Shown here: piece after piece, positions 10,262 through 19,441 of the stretch
Numbering within the stretch: position 1 is the first letter of the stretch
Layout of the letters: each line of letters opens with the position of its first letter
Assembly: GCF_004310295.1 (NCBI RefSeq)
Contig: NZ_SISB01000021.1
Location: 45,971 to 109,970, forward strand
DNA from: Pseudomonas sp. BGI-2
GTDB taxonomy: Bacteria > Pseudomonadota > Gammaproteobacteria > Pseudomonadales > Pseudomonadaceae
Length of the DNA stretch: 64,000 nucleotides
Direction of reading: 5' to 3'
Program-made: the position numbers and the translations under genes
The notes under the pieces: generated by a model
Seen by the model: the letters and a program-made list of their open reading frames with translations, nothing else
Told to the model about the DNA's origin: nothing
Database searches by the model: none

Positions 10262-10351
10262 CTTCGCGGGCAAGCCTCGCTCCTACAGGTTCTGCGCCGA
10301 AACACAATCCTGTAGGAGCGAGCGGTGCGGCGATCCGACTTGCCCGCGAAG
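10262..10351. repeat. REPIN (GTAGGAGCGAGG family) between convergent genes
   Basis: Two inverted REP sequences flank about 30 bases. The left copy reads CTTCGCGGGCAAGCCTCGC and onwards; the right copy carries a variant centre (GCGGTGCGGCGATCCGACTT). Such paired palindromes are mobilised in Pseudomonas by RAYT transposases. It lies between the ends of the glycosyltransferase and old-yellow-enzyme genes, where it may act as a bidirectional transcript end. Confidence 0.85.
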
Positions 10352-10370
10352 AGTCCATTCCAGTCGCCGC

Positions 10371-11474
10371 TTAAACCAGCGTCATCAACGCCTCTCGGCT
10401 GAACGGCAGGATGTCTTCCTCGCGACCGTCACGCACTTTCTGCGCCCAGTCCGGATCGACCAGCAGCGCACGCCCTACCGCCACCAGATCGAACTCATCG
10501 TTGTTCAACCGCTCCAGCAGTTTTTCCAGACTGGCCGGCTGCGCGATCTTGTCAGTGTTGACCATGAACTGCAGGAACTCGCCGTCCAGGCCAACGCTGC
10601 CCACGGTGATGGTTGGCTTGCCAGTGAGCTTGCGGGCCCAGCCTGCCAGGTTCAGCTCGGAACCGTCGAACTCAGGCTCCCAGAAACGGCGCGTCGAGCA
10701 GTGGAAAATATCCACGCCGGCGTCGGACAACGGTTTGAGGAATTCGCCCAACGCTTCGGCTGTTTGCACCAGACGCGCGGTGTAATCCTGCTGCTTCCAT
10801 TGGGAGAAACGAAAAATAATCGGGAAGCCTTCACCGACCGCTGCACGCACCGCCTGGATCAGTTCAATGGCGAAACGCGAACGGTTGGCCAGGTCGCCAC
10901 CGTATTCGTCGGTGCGCTGGTTGCTGCCTTCCCAGAAGAACTGGTCCACGAGGTAGCCGTGGGCACCGTGGATTTCCACGCCGTCCATGCCGATGCTTTG
11001 GGCGTCTTTGGCGGCTTGGGCGAATGCGGCGATGACGTCCTGAATATCTTGTTGGGTCATGCCGTGAACCACGACCTGACCGTCCTTCAATTTCTCCGAC
11101 GGACCGTAACCCGGCACGCTGGCGTCCGGCTCTGTGCCGATACGGCGCACGCTGCCCACATGCCACAGCTGAGGAACGATCTTGCCGCCTTCGGCGTGGA
11201 CCGCGTCGACCACTTTCTTCCAGCCGGCCAGCGCTGCTTCACCGTAGAAATGTGGCACGTTCGGGTAGCCATTGGAGGCCTTGTGCCCGACGGTGGTGCC
11301 TTCGGTGATGATCAGGCCGACGCCTGCGGCGGCGCGGCGGCGGTAGTACTCGATCACTTTGGAATTAGGAACGCCGCCCGGCGAAAACGAGCGGGTCATC
11401 GGCGCCATGACGACGCGGGTCGGCAGTTCGAGGGTGCCGAGGTGGAACGGTTTGAACAGGGCTTTGACTGGCAT
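10371..11474 (-). CDS. Old yellow enzyme family NADH:flavin oxidoreductase
   Basis: The 367-residue protein is an FMN-dependent ene-reductase. LFKPFHLGTLELPTRVVMAPMTR opens the barrel, the substrate-binding HxxH is in EIHGAHGYLVDQF, and TDEYGGDLANRSRF is the family signature. Members reduce activated alkenes, nitro compounds or quinones; the physiological substrate is unknown. The ATG at 11474 has GGAGCG before it; 12 upstream in-frame codons look non-coding. It stands alone between two REPINs. Confidence 0.92.
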   Translation of the reverse strand: MPVKALFKPFHLGTLELPTRVVMAPMTRSFSPGGVPNSKVIEYYRRRAAAGVGLIITEGTTVGHKASNGYPNVPHFYGEAALAGWKKVVDAVHAEGGKIVPQLWHVGSVRRIGTEPDASVPGYGPSEKLKDGQVVVHGMTQQDIQDVIAAFAQAAKDAQSIGMDGVEIHGAHGYLVDQFFWEGSNQRTDEYGGDLANRSRFAIELIQAVRAAVGEGFPIIFRFSQWKQQDYTARLVQTAEALGEFLKPLSDAGVDIFHCSTRRFWEPEFDGSELNLAGWARKLTGKPTITVGSVGLDGEFLQFMVNTDKIAQPASLEKLLERLNNDEFDLVAVGRALLVDPDWAQKVRDGREEDILPFSREALMTLV

Positions 11475-11596
11475 GGGACGCTCCACGAAAACGATATCGA
11501 CGGGACACAACTTTTATGACGACGATAATATGCGCAGTCGAAGACGATGCACAGCACTATTGATCTGGGTGATTAAGGATTAAAAGCAGATGTATC

Positions 11597-11701
11597 GTAG
11601 GAGCGAAGCTTGCTCGCGAATGCGTCATGCCAGTCAGCGATGATCTCGACTGATCGACGTCTTCGCGGGCAAGTCGGATCGCCGCACCGCTCGCTCCTAC
11701 A
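11597..11701. repeat. REPIN, mixed copies
   Basis: The left element (GTAGGAGCGAAGCTTGCTCGC) and the right inverted element (GCGGGCAAGTCGGATCGCC followed by GCACCGCTCGCTCCTAC) enclose about 40 bases. The left copy is intermediate between the two REP families of this window. It lies between the divergent-facing start of the ene-reductase gene and the end of the glutathione peroxidase gene. Confidence 0.8.
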
Positions 11702-11711
11702 GAAGGGGAAA

Positions 11712-12194
11712 TCAGCTCAGCGCTTTTTCAATCGCATGGATGACCGTCGGATCATCCGGCGGCGTACGCGGCGAAAACCGCGCCAACACACGCCCGTCTT
11801 TGCCGAGCAGGAATTTCTCGAAGTTCCAGGTAATGTCCCCCGGAAACTCCGCGCCCTCGCCCGCCAGCAGACGGTACAACTGATGACGATCGTGACCGTT
11901 GACTTCCAGCTTGCTGGACAACGGAAAGGTCACGCCATAATTAAGGCGGCAGAAATCCTGGATCTCTTGCTCGGTGCCCGGTTCCTGCCCGGCAAACTGG
12001 TTGCACGGCAAGCCCAGCACACTGAAACCCTGGCCTTTGTATTTCTGGTAAAGGTTTTCCAGTGCCGCGTATTGTGGGGTCAAGCCACATTTGGAGGCGA
12101 CGTTGACCACCAGCACGACGTTCCCTTTAAAGGGCGCCAGCGGTAGCTCCTGTCCATCCAGGGCTGTCAATTTAAGGTCGTGAAAAGCACTCAT
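11712..12194 (-). CDS. Glutathione peroxidase family thiol peroxidase
   Basis: The 160-residue protein has the family signature NVASKCGLTPQY with Cys36 as the peroxidatic residue, the LGLPCNQFAGQEPG loop, and WNFEKFLL near the C-terminus. It is the cysteine (non-seleno) type, so it probably reduces lipid or organic hydroperoxides using thioredoxin or glutathione. Length is normal. It follows slyD on the same strand but a terminator lies between them. Confidence 0.93.
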   Translation of the reverse strand: MSAFHDLKLTALDGQELPLAPFKGNVVLVVNVASKCGLTPQYAALENLYQKYKGQGFSVLGLPCNQFAGQEPGTEQEIQDFCRLNYGVTFPLSSKLEVNGHDRHQLYRLLAGEGAEFPGDITWNFEKFLLGKDGRVLARFSPRTPPDDPTVIHAIEKALS

Positions 12195-12265
12195 GACGAA
12201 CTCCAGATTCCCGTTTTCTACTCGAAACAGCCACTTGGCGATGTCGCCAGGGACAGCCGCGGACT

Positions 12266-12287
12266 AAAAAGGCGCCCCTCGGGCGCC
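12266..12287 (-). terminator. Rho-independent terminator of slyD
   Basis: The stem GGCGCCC-CTC-GGGCGCC (12271-12287) is preceded on the plus strand by AAAAA, which is a T-run after the stem on the minus strand. It lies about 30 bases after the slyD stop and isolates slyD from the peroxidase gene. Confidence 0.85.
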
Positions 12288-12317
12288 TCTCCAGTTCTCT
12301 GAGCTTAGCGCAGAAAA

Positions 12318-12803
12318 TCAGTGGTGATGGCCACCTTCGCCATGGACGTGACCATGAGCGACTTCTTCCTGGCTGGCGTCACGGATGTCGATGATCTTGA
12401 CCTGGAAATTCAGGCGCTGACCGGCCAACGGGTGGTTGCCGTCGACGGTGACATCGTCGCCGTCCAGATCGCGAATGGTGACGATCTGCATCTGGCCGTC
12501 TGGAGCGGATGCGTGGAACTGCATGCCCACTTCCAGTTCGTCGACGCCTTCGAACATGCTGCGGCTCAGGGTGCTGACCAGTTCGGCAGCGTATTCGCCG
12601 TAAGCATCTTCAGGCTCAACGGCTACGGTCAGCTCGTCGCCGACTGCTTTGCCTTCCAGTGCCTTTTCCAGGCCCGGGATGATGTTACCTGCGCCTTGCA
12701 GGTAGACCAGCGGCGCGCCGCCGGCGGAACTGTCGATGACCTCACCAGCGTCGTTGGTCAGGGTATAGTCGATGGAGACAGCCTTATTGGCGGCGATCAG
12801 CAT
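12318..12803 (-). CDS. slyD: FKBP-type peptidyl-prolyl isomerase SlyD
   Basis: The 161-residue protein has the FKBP halves of SlyD (VSIDYTLTNDAGEVIDSS at the N-terminus; IIPGLEKALEGKAVGDE) around an insert-in-flap domain (residues ~70-125, with NHPLAGQRLNFQV at its end). The tail EVAHGHVHGEGGHHH is a short histidine-rich metal-binding tail. SlyD is a cytosolic prolyl isomerase, chaperone and nickel-binding protein. The ATG at 12803 matches the family start; it overlaps by two bases the start of the divergent DUF3565 gene as called here. Confidence 0.94.
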   Translation of the reverse strand: MLIAANKAVSIDYTLTNDAGEVIDSSAGGAPLVYLQGAGNIIPGLEKALEGKAVGDELTVAVEPEDAYGEYAAELVSTLSRSMFEGVDELEVGMQFHASAPDGQMQIVTIRDLDGDDVTVDGNHPLAGQRLNFQVKIIDIRDASQEEVAHGHVHGEGGHHH

Positions 12804-13110
12804 GGGGCGAGACCTTTTGCATAAGAATGAAGAAAGGCCAAGTTTAGCGAAGCAATCGTCCGAAAGCGAACACAACCCGGACAGACGGATCGCGGCGAAA
12901 GGCTCGACGGTCACCGGTTTCCATCAGGATGAGGACGGGCACTGGGTGGCCGAGCTTTCCTGCGGTCACACCCAGCACCTGCGCCACCAGCCGCCCTGGC
13001 AATCGCGCGCCTGGGTCCTGGACCCCGCGCAACGCATTGAAAAAATAGGCCAGCCCTTTGATTGCGGTTGGTGCGCACAAGGCTCGGTTAGCGATAACCT
13101 TGGCGACTGA
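12802..13110 (+). CDS. DUF3565 family zinc-ribbon-like protein
   Basis: The conserved region is VTGFHQDEDGHWVAELSCGHTQHLRHQPPW followed by a C-terminal FDCGWCAQGS (the first string is split here into its halves GFHQDEDGHWVAEL and SCGHTQHLRHQPPW). The Cys/His pairs suggest a zinc site. The family is DUF3565 and its function is unknown. The start is uncertain: ATG 12802 is the only nearby in-frame ATG, with TTG 12817 as an alternative. It overlaps the start codon of the divergent slyD by two bases. Confidence 0.75.
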   Translation: MGRDLLHKNEERPSLAKQSSESEHNPDRRIAAKGSTVTGFHQDEDGHWVAELSCGHTQHLRHQPPWQSRAWVLDPAQRIEKIGQPFDCGWCAQGSVSDNLGD

Positions 13111-13171
13111 ATTTCGGTAGATCAGTCAGATATAGATGATCACCACTGCCATGCTCCCTTAGAGAATCCGC

Positions 13172-15271
13172 ATGCAAACTTTTTTTATCGCGCCCACCGA
13201 TTTTGGTGTGGGTCTGACCTCCATCAGCCTCGGGCTGGTACGCACCCTTGAGCGAGCCGGCCTCAAAGTCGGCTTTTTCAAACCGATTGCCCAGCCGCAT
13301 CCAGGTGACACCGGCCCGGAGCGCTCCACCGAACTGGTGGCGCGCACTCACGGCTTGAAACCGCCTCAGCCACTCGGCCTGGCTCACGTCGAGCGCATGC
13401 TCGGCGACGGTCAGCTGGATGAGCTGCTCGAAGAAATCATCACCCTTTATCAGCAAGCCGCCGTCGGCAAGGACGTGCTGATCGTCGAAGGCATGGTCCC
13501 GACCCGCAGCGCCAGTTACGCCGCACGGGTCAATCTGCATTTGGCCAAGAGCCTCGATGCCGAAGTGATCCTAGTCTCGGCGCCGGAAAACGAAGTGCTG
13601 ACCGAACTGTCTGGACGGGTGGAATTGCAGGCGCAATTGTTTGGCGGTCCGAAAGACCCGAAAGTCCTCGGCGTGATCCTCAACAAGGTCAAGACCGAAG
13701 AAAGCATGGAGGCCTTCGCTTCGCGACTGAAAGAGCACTCGCCGTTGCTGCGCAGCGGTGATTTCCGTTTGCTTGGCTGCATTCCTTTCCAGCCGGAACT
13801 GAACGCCCCGCGCACCCGCGATGTCGCCGATCTGATGGGCGCGCAAATTCTCAATGCCGGCGATTACGAAACCCGGCGCATGACCAAAATCATCATCTGC
13901 GCCCGCACCATGCGCAACACCGTGGAGCTGCTCAAGCCCGGCGTGCTGGTGGTGACGCCTGGCGATCGCGACGACATCATCCTCGCCGTCAGCCTCGCCG
14001 CCATGAACGGCGTGCCCCTGGCCGGCCTGTTGCTGACCAGCGACACCCTGCCCGACCCACGCATCATGGACCTGTGCCGTGGCGCGTTGCAGGCTGGCCT
14101 GCCGGTGTTGTCGGTGAGCACTGGCTCCTATGACACTGCCAACCAGTTGAACGGGCTGAACAAGGAAATACCGATCGACGACCGCGAGCGCGCGGAGATC
14201 ATCACCGATTTCGTTGCCAGCCATCTGGACGCGAACTGGCTGCACCAGCGCTGCGGTACGCCACGGGAAATGCGCTTGTCGCCAGCGGTGTTCCGCTATC
14301 AATTGATTCAGCGTGCCCAGGCCGCCAACAAGCGCATCGTTCTGCCCGAAGGCAGCGAGCCGCTGACGGTGCAAGCCGCAGCGATCTGTCAGGCACGCGG
14401 TATCGCCCGTTGTGTGTTGCTGGCGAAGCCGGAGGACGTCGAAGCCGTCGCCCGCGCCCAAGGCATCGAGTTGCCGCCGGGGCTGGAGATTCTCGACCCG
14501 GACCTGATTCGCGAGCGCTACGTCGAACCGATGGTTGCGCTGCGCAAAAGCAAAAGCCTCAACGCACCCATGGCCGAGCAGCAACTGGAGGACACCGTGG
14601 TGATCGGCACCATGATGCTGGCGCTGGATGAGGTCGACGGCCTAGTGTCCGGGGTCATCCACTCCACCGCCAACACCATCCGCCCGGCCTTGCAGCTGAT
14701 TAAAACGGCGCCGGGCTGCACCCTGGTGTCGTCGGTGTTCTTCATGCTGTTTCCTGAAGAAGTGCTGGTTTACGGCGACTGCGTGATGAACCCGCACCCG
14801 AGCGCCAGCGAATTGGCCGAGATCGCCCTGCAAAGCGCCGACTCGGCTGCCGCATTCGGCATCATCCCGCGCGTGGCGATGATCAGTTATTCCAGCGGAG
14901 AATCGGCCAGCGGCGAAGAAGTCGAGAAGGTTCGCGAAGCAACGCTGCTCGCCCACGAACAGCAGAACTCGCTGCTGATCGACGGCCCGTTGCAGTACGA
15001 TGCCGCCGCCAACGAAACCGTGGCCAGGCAACTGGCGCCGAACAGCCAGGTGGCCGGTCGCGCCACGGTGTTCGTCTTCCCGGACCTGAACACCGGCAAC
15101 ACCACGCACAAAGCCGTGCAGCGCAGTGCCGATTGCGTCAGCCTCGGGCCGATGCTGCAAGGCCTGCGCAAACCGGTGAACGACCTGCCGCGTGGCGCGC
15201 AAGTCGATGACATCGTGTACACCATCGCGTTGACCGCGATTCAAGCTGCCAACCGACCTATGGATCTTTAA
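13172..15271 (+). CDS. pta: Phosphate acetyltransferase, long form (Pta)
   Basis: The 699-residue protein is the long form of phosphotransacetylase, interconverting acetyl-CoA and acetyl phosphate. It has an N-terminal P-loop-like domain (FIAPTDFGVGLTSI, residues 3-16), a DRTGG-type regulatory domain (~215-330) and the C-terminal catalytic PTA domain (~375-695) with MVALRKSKSLNAPMAEQQL and the final NDLPRGAQVDDIVYTIALT. No ackA is adjacent. The downstream acyltransferase gene starts on the base after the stop codon. Confidence 0.94.
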   Translation: MQTFFIAPTDFGVGLTSISLGLVRTLERAGLKVGFFKPIAQPHPGDTGPERSTELVARTHGLKPPQPLGLAHVERMLGDGQLDELLEEIITLYQQAAVGKDVLIVEGMVPTRSASYAARVNLHLAKSLDAEVILVSAPENEVLTELSGRVELQAQLFGGPKDPKVLGVILNKVKTEESMEAFASRLKEHSPLLRSGDFRLLGCIPFQPELNAPRTRDVADLMGAQILNAGDYETRRMTKIIICARTMRNTVELLKPGVLVVTPGDRDDIILAVSLAAMNGVPLAGLLLTSDTLPDPRIMDLCRGALQAGLPVLSVSTGSYDTANQLNGLNKEIPIDDRERAEIITDFVASHLDANWLHQRCGTPREMRLSPAVFRYQLIQRAQAANKRIVLPEGSEPLTVQAAAICQARGIARCVLLAKPEDVEAVARAQGIELPPGLEILDPDLIRERYVEPMVALRKSKSLNAPMAEQQLEDTVVIGTMMLALDEVDGLVSGVIHSTANTIRPALQLIKTAPGCTLVSSVFFMLFPEEVLVYGDCVMNPHPSASELAEIALQSADSAAAFGIIPRVAMISYSSGESASGEEVEKVREATLLAHEQQNSLLIDGPLQYDAAANETVARQLAPNSQVAGRATVFVFPDLNTGNTTHKAVQRSADCVSLGPMLQGLRKPVNDLPRGAQVDDIVYTIALTAIQAANRPMDL

Positions 15272-16174
15272 ATGCTGGCTTTTCTACCTGCACCCGTGCG
15301 CGGCGTAATTGCCTCGCTGCTTTTGGCACTGAATACCATTGCGCTGTGCTCGTTTCTGTTCTGCGTGGCGATTTTCAAGGTGTTGCCCTTTGCCCTCACC
15401 CAGCGTTTCACGCTTTGGCTGATGAGCCATACCCATGAAGCCTGGATCAGCAACAACAAGGCCTGGATGAACCTGGTCTGCCGCACCCGCTGGCACCTCA
15501 GCGGTCTGCAAGGGCTGGATTATCAGCACTCCTACCTGATCACCAGCAACCACCAGAGCTGGGTCGACATCATGGTGTTGCAGTACGTGCTCAACCGGCG
15601 CATCCAGCCGCTGAAGTTCTTCCTCAAACAGGAACTGATCTGGGTGCCGGTGATTGGCCTGGCCTGGTGGGCACTCGGCTTTCCATTCATGAAGCGCTAC
15701 TCCAAGGCCTACCTGGAAAAGCACCCAGAGAAGAAAGGCAAGGACCTGGAAACCACCCGCAAGACGTGCGACAAGTTCCGCAATAACCCGGTGGGGATTT
15801 TCAATTTTGTCGAAGGTACGCGCTTCACTGAAGGCAAGCATGCCCAGCAGAAATCACCGTTCAAGTACCTGCTCAAGCCCAAGGCCGGCGGCATTGCGTT
15901 TGTGCTGGATGCGATGGGTGAACAGCTTGAGTCGATCGTCAACGTGACCATTCACTACCCGGCCGGGCGTCCTGGGTATTGGGATTTGCTCTGTGGGAAC
16001 GTTGCGGATGTGGTGGTGCATTTTCAGGAGCTGAAGATTCCGCCGCTGTTCATTGGCAAGAACTACGACCAGGATGGGGAGTATCGATTGCAGTTTCAGG
16101 GCTGGATCAATCAGTTGTGGGAAGACAAGGATGCGCTGCTTGCGCAGATGCATCGGGAGTATCCGTCCAAGTAG
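15272..16174 (+). CDS. PlsC-like acyltransferase (YihG type)
   Basis: The 300-residue protein has an N-terminal membrane segment (~residues 8-38) and the HX4D acyltransferase motif in TSNHQSWVDIMVLQ (~90-103), followed by FNFVEGTRFTEGK (motif III). It belongs to the 1-acyl-glycerol-3-phosphate acyltransferase superfamily and is nearest the YihG type that shapes phospholipid acyl composition. The ATG directly abuts the pta stop codon, so the two genes are one transcript. Confidence 0.88.
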   Translation: MLAFLPAPVRGVIASLLLALNTIALCSFLFCVAIFKVLPFALTQRFTLWLMSHTHEAWISNNKAWMNLVCRTRWHLSGLQGLDYQHSYLITSNHQSWVDIMVLQYVLNRRIQPLKFFLKQELIWVPVIGLAWWALGFPFMKRYSKAYLEKHPEKKGKDLETTRKTCDKFRNNPVGIFNFVEGTRFTEGKHAQQKSPFKYLLKPKAGGIAFVLDAMGEQLESIVNVTIHYPAGRPGYWDLLCGNVADVVVHFQELKIPPLFIGKNYDQDGEYRLQFQGWINQLWEDKDALLAQMHREYPSK

Positions 16175-16194
16175 TCAGGTGCCTGTTCCGGCCT

Positions 16195-16283
16195 CTTCGC
16201 GGGCAAGCCTCGCTCCTACAGGATGGGGGGATCGCGGCATGTGGCACGACGCAAATCCGTAGGAGCGAGGCTTGCCCGCGAAG
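16195..16283. repeat. REPIN between convergent genes
   Basis: Inverted REP copies of the GTAGGAGCGAGG family lie at 16195-16220 and 16258-16283. The element is between the acyltransferase stop and the terminator shared with cysNC. Confidence 0.85.
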
Positions 16284-16300
16284 GCATTTTCCCGGACACA

Positions 16301-16337
16301 AAAAACCCGCCGATGATCACTCATCGGCGGGTTTTTT
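16301..16337. terminator. Bidirectional terminator (acyltransferase / cysNC)
   Basis: A perfect stem (ACCCGCCGATGA and its complement around the loop TCAC) is flanked by five A on the left and six T on the right, so it can stop transcription arriving from pta and the acyltransferase gene and from cysNC. Confidence 0.92.
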
Positions 16338-16352
16338 ATTAACGGCTAACGC

Positions 16353-18251
16353 TTAGATCGCGCCACGCTTGCGCAGCAGATCCAGCACTTGCTTGACGCT
16401 TTCTTCCAGTGACAGCGACTGGGTGTCGACCACGAGGTCGGCGTCCAGCGGCACGTCGTACGGGAAGGAATCGCCCGGAATGTTGTCCCCGGCCGCCGCG
16501 TACAGACCTTGCGGATCACGCTCGGCACAGACCGTCGGCGAGGCCTGGACGTAGACCGTCAGCAGACGCTCTTTGCCGATCAAGTCCTTGGCCTGCTCAC
16601 GCCCTTCAGCACTCGGCGCAACAAACGCAGCCAACGTCACCAGACCAGCTTCGTTGAACTGACGCGCAACGTGCGCGGCACGGCGCCAGTTCTCGGTACG
16701 CCCGGCGCGGTCCTGTGGCAGACCTTTGTTCAGGTCGTGACGCAGGTTCTGACCATCGAGTACAAACACCGCACGGCCCATGTCGAACAGCTTGCGTTCA
16801 ACCGCGTAGGCCAGCGTGCTTTTGCCCGCGCCCGACAAGCCGCTGAACAACACGGTGGCCGGCTGCTGGCCGAAACGCTGGGCGCGTTCTTCGGTGGCAA
16901 CGTGCGCGAGTTTGCCGTGGTGCGTGCTGCTTCCATGCGCCAACGGCTGGGCGATGATCATGCCGGCGGCGACGGTGCCGTTGGTCAAACGGTCGATGAC
17001 GATGAACGAACCGGTGGTGCGGTTGCTCGCGTAACCGTCCAGCGCGATCGCGGCGTCTAGGCTGACCTTGACCCGACCGATCTCGTTCAGTTGCAACGAG
17101 CTGGCAGGACCCTCTTCCAGGGTGTTCACGTCAACGCGGTTGACGATGCTGGTGATCGAACCCGGCACGTAACTCGTGGCGCGCTTGATGTCGTATTTCT
17201 TGCCCGGCAGCATCGGTTCTTCGGCCATCCACACCAGCATGGCGTCGAAAGCGTCGGTCACTTGCGGCAGGTTGTCGGCGTGCACCAGCAAGTCGCCGCG
17301 AGAGATGTCGATCTCGTCTTCCATGGTCAGCGTCACCGCTTGACCAGGACCGGCGTGTTCCAGCTCACCTTCGAAGGTGACAATGGATTTCACCCGGCTG
17401 CTCTTGCCCGACGGCAGCACAACGACTTCATCTCCCTTGTGCACGACGCCGCTGGCCAAGGTACCGGCGAAACCACGGAAGTTCAGGTTCGGACGGTTGA
17501 CGTACTGCACCGGGAAACGCAGGTCGCTGTAGTTGCGGTCGCTGGCAATTTCGACGGTTTCAAGAATTTCCATCAGCGACTGGCCGGTGTACCACGGCGA
17601 GCGCTCGGACTTGTTCACCACGTTGTCGCCCTTCAGCGCCGACATCGGCACGAAGGCCATGGTGGTCGGTTTGAACGCGATACCTTCGGCGAACTTCAGG
17701 TAATCGGCCTTGATCGACTCGAAGACTGTTTCGTCGAAGCCGTTGAGGTCCATCTTGTTGATGGCGACAACGATGTGCTTGATGCCCAGCAACGAGGCAA
17801 TGAAGCTGTGGCGACGGGTCTGGGTCTGCACGCCGTAACGGGCGTCGACCAGGATGATCGCCAGGTCACAGGTGGACGCACCGGTGGCCATGTTGCGGGT
17901 GTACTGCTCATGGCCGGGGGTGTCGGCGATGATGAATTTACGCTTGGAGGTGGAAAAGTAGCGGTAAGCGACATCGATGGTGATGCCCTGCTCCCGCTCG
18001 GCCTGCAGGCCGTCGACCAGCAATGCCAGGTCGATGTCATCGCCGGTGGTGCCGACTTTTTTCGAATCGCGGGTAATGGCTTCCAGGTGATCTTCGTAGA
18101 TCATTTTGGAGTCGTGCAGCAGGCGCCCGATCAGGGTGCTCTTGCCGTCGTCGACGTTGCCACAGGTCAGAAAGCGCAGCATTTCCTTGCGTTCGTGCTG
18201 GCCCAGGTAGGCGAGGATGTCCTCGCTGATCAAATCAGATACGTGCGACAT
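16353..18251 (-). CDS. cysNC: Bifunctional sulfate adenylyltransferase subunit 1 / APS kinase (CysNC)
   Basis: The 632-residue protein fuses the CysN GTPase to APS kinase. The GTPase part shows the P-loop GNVDDGKST (~31-39), [15 protein letters not shown] and NKMDL. The APS kinase part begins near residue 440 with its own P-loop GLSGAGKST. With CysD it adenylates sulfate to APS at the cost of GTP hydrolysis, and the kinase half makes PAPS. The fusion is the usual pseudomonad form. It starts nine bases after cysD and ends at a strong terminator. Confidence 0.96.
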   Translation of the reverse strand: MSHVSDLISEDILAYLGQHERKEMLRFLTCGNVDDGKSTLIGRLLHDSKMIYEDHLEAITRDSKKVGTTGDDIDLALLVDGLQAEREQGITIDVAYRYFSTSKRKFIIADTPGHEQYTRNMATGASTCDLAIILVDARYGVQTQTRRHSFIASLLGIKHIVVAINKMDLNGFDETVFESIKADYLKFAEGIAFKPTTMAFVPMSALKGDNVVNKSERSPWYTGQSLMEILETVEIASDRNYSDLRFPVQYVNRPNLNFRGFAGTLASGVVHKGDEVVVLPSGKSSRVKSIVTFEGELEHAGPGQAVTLTMEDEIDISRGDLLVHADNLPQVTDAFDAMLVWMAEEPMLPGKKYDIKRATSYVPGSITSIVNRVDVNTLEEGPASSLQLNEIGRVKVSLDAAIALDGYASNRTTGSFIVIDRLTNGTVAAGMIIAQPLAHGSSTHHGKLAHVATEERAQRFGQQPATVLFSGLSGAGKSTLAYAVERKLFDMGRAVFVLDGQNLRHDLNKGLPQDRAGRTENWRRAAHVARQFNEAGLVTLAAFVAPSAEGREQAKDLIGKERLLTVYVQASPTVCAERDPQGLYAAAGDNIPGDSFPYDVPLDADLVVDTQSLSLEESVKQVLDLLRKRGAI

Positions 18252-18260
18252 GACAACCCC

Positions 18261-19178
18261 TTAGAAATAACCCTGACGTTTCTTTTCTTCCATCGAGCCT
18301 GCGCCATCGTGGTCGATGACCCGGCCCTGGCGTTCGGAAGTTCGCGTCAGGAGCATTTCCTGAATGATGTCGGTCAGGCTGGTGGCCTCGGATTCGACCG
18401 CACCGGTCAGCGGGTAGTCACCCAGTGTGCGGAAACGGACTTTCTTCTTGACGATGCGCGCCTTGTCTTCGTCGCTCAGGTGATTGAGCAGGCGTTCGTC
18501 GTCGATCATGATCCAGGTGCCATTCATCTCGATGACGTCGCGCTCGGCGGCGAAATACAGCGGCACGATCGGGATGCCTTCGAGGTAGATGTACTGCCAG
18601 ATGTCCAGCTCGGTCCAGTTCGACAAAGGGAATACGCGGATCGATTCGCCCTTGTTGACCTTGCCGTTGTAGACGTTCCACAACTCGGGACGCTGGTTTT
18701 TCGGGTCCCAGCGGTGCTTGGTGTCGCGGAAGGAATACACGCGCTCTTTGGCGCGGGACTTCTCTTCGTCGCGGCGAGCGCCCCCGAAGGCGGCGTCGAA
18801 ACCGTACTTGTCGAGGGCTTGTTTCAGGCCTTCGGTTTTCATGATGTCGGTGTGCTTGGCACTGCCGTGGGTCAGCGGGTTGATGCCCTGCGCAACGCCA
18901 TCGGGGTTCACGTGCACGATCAGGTCCAGGCCGAGTTCTTCGACCATGCGGTCGCGGAACGCGTACATTTCCTTGAACTTCCACCGGGTGTCGACGTGCA
19001 TCACCGGGAACGGCAATTTGCCGGGGAAGAATGCCTTGCGCGCAAGGTGCAGCATCACGGCGGAGTCTTTACCGACGGAGTACAGCATCACCGGGTTATC
19101 GAACTCGGCGGCGACCTCGCGGATGATGTGGATGCTTTCGGCCTCCAGCTGTTTCAGATGCGTCAGTTTGTCGACCAT
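18261..19178 (-). CDS. cysD: Sulfate adenylyltransferase subunit 2 (CysD)
   Basis: The 305-residue protein is the catalytic ATP-pyrophosphatase subunit of ATP sulfurylase. The PP-loop is seen in [13 protein letters not shown] (~34-46), and [15 protein letters not shown] and [17 protein letters not shown] are also typical. It forms the CysDN complex with the downstream CysNC. The 5' region carries an AT-rich palindrome (listed separately) that may be promoter or operator; CysB-type sulfur control is known for the family but not provable here. Confidence 0.96.
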   Translation of the reverse strand: MVDKLTHLKQLEAESIHIIREVAAEFDNPVMLYSVGKDSAVMLHLARKAFFPGKLPFPVMHVDTRWKFKEMYAFRDRMVEELGLDLIVHVNPDGVAQGINPLTHGSAKHTDIMKTEGLKQALDKYGFDAAFGGARRDEEKSRAKERVYSFRDTKHRWDPKNQRPELWNVYNGKVNKGESIRVFPLSNWTELDIWQYIYLEGIPIVPLYFAAERDVIEMNGTWIMIDDERLLNHLSDEDKARIVKKKVRFRTLGDYPLTGAVESEATSLTDIIQEMLLTRTSERQGRVIDHDGAGSMEEKKRQGYF

Positions 19179-19281
19179 GGCTACTCACGAAAACGATCTT
19201 ATGGACGGCCAGCGGGCCGTGTTCGAGCGAGGAATCCTAGCACAGCGACCTCTTCTAATCAGGACGCGGGCTAGATCGAAA

Positions 19282-19299
19282 GGGTATATGAATATACCC
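19282..19299. promoter_or_regulatory. Perfect palindrome upstream of cysD
   Basis: The sequence GGGTATAT-GA-ATATACCC is a perfect 8+8 palindrome about 105 bases upstream of the cysD ATG, in an otherwise GC-rich region. It could be a regulator site or part of a promoter; no known consensus was matched with confidence. Confidence 0.4.
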
Positions 19300-19322
19300 C
19301 CTCGTTTGGGTTGCACGGACCT

Positions 19323-19413
19323 TGTAGGAGCGAGGCTTGCCCGCGAAGAACGATAACGCGGACTACCTGACACACCGCGTTATCGTTCTTCGCGGGCAAG
19401 CCTCGCTCCTACA
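19323..19413. repeat. REPIN with perfect 38-bp arms
   Basis: The arms 19323-19360 and 19376-19413 are exact reverse complements over 38 bases around a 15-base loop. The outer 25 bases are the GTAGGAGCGAGG REP; the inner part (GAACGATAACGCG) and the loop are related to those of the REPIN at 24402-24507, in the opposite orientation. The perfection suggests a recent insertion or gene conversion. Confidence 0.9.
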
Positions 19414-19441
19414 GAATTGGGGATGTCACGCGAATCCGTTA

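Noticed and set aside
9951..11519. A 522-codon open frame on the plus strand
   Set aside because: It overlaps the end of the glycosyltransferase gene, a REPIN and the whole antisense of the ene-reductase gene; artefact of GC bias.
13172..15271. Extra N-terminal domain of Pta as an unusual fusion
   Set aside because: The long form of Pta with P-loop-like and DRTGG domains is usual in proteobacteria.
16353..18251. CysN-CysC fusion as a novel fusion
   Set aside because: The cysNC fusion is the common form in pseudomonads.
17091..19274. A 727-codon open frame on the plus strand
   Set aside because: It runs antisense to cysNC and cysD, which are certain genes; long open frames opposite GC-rich genes are a codon-bias artefact.
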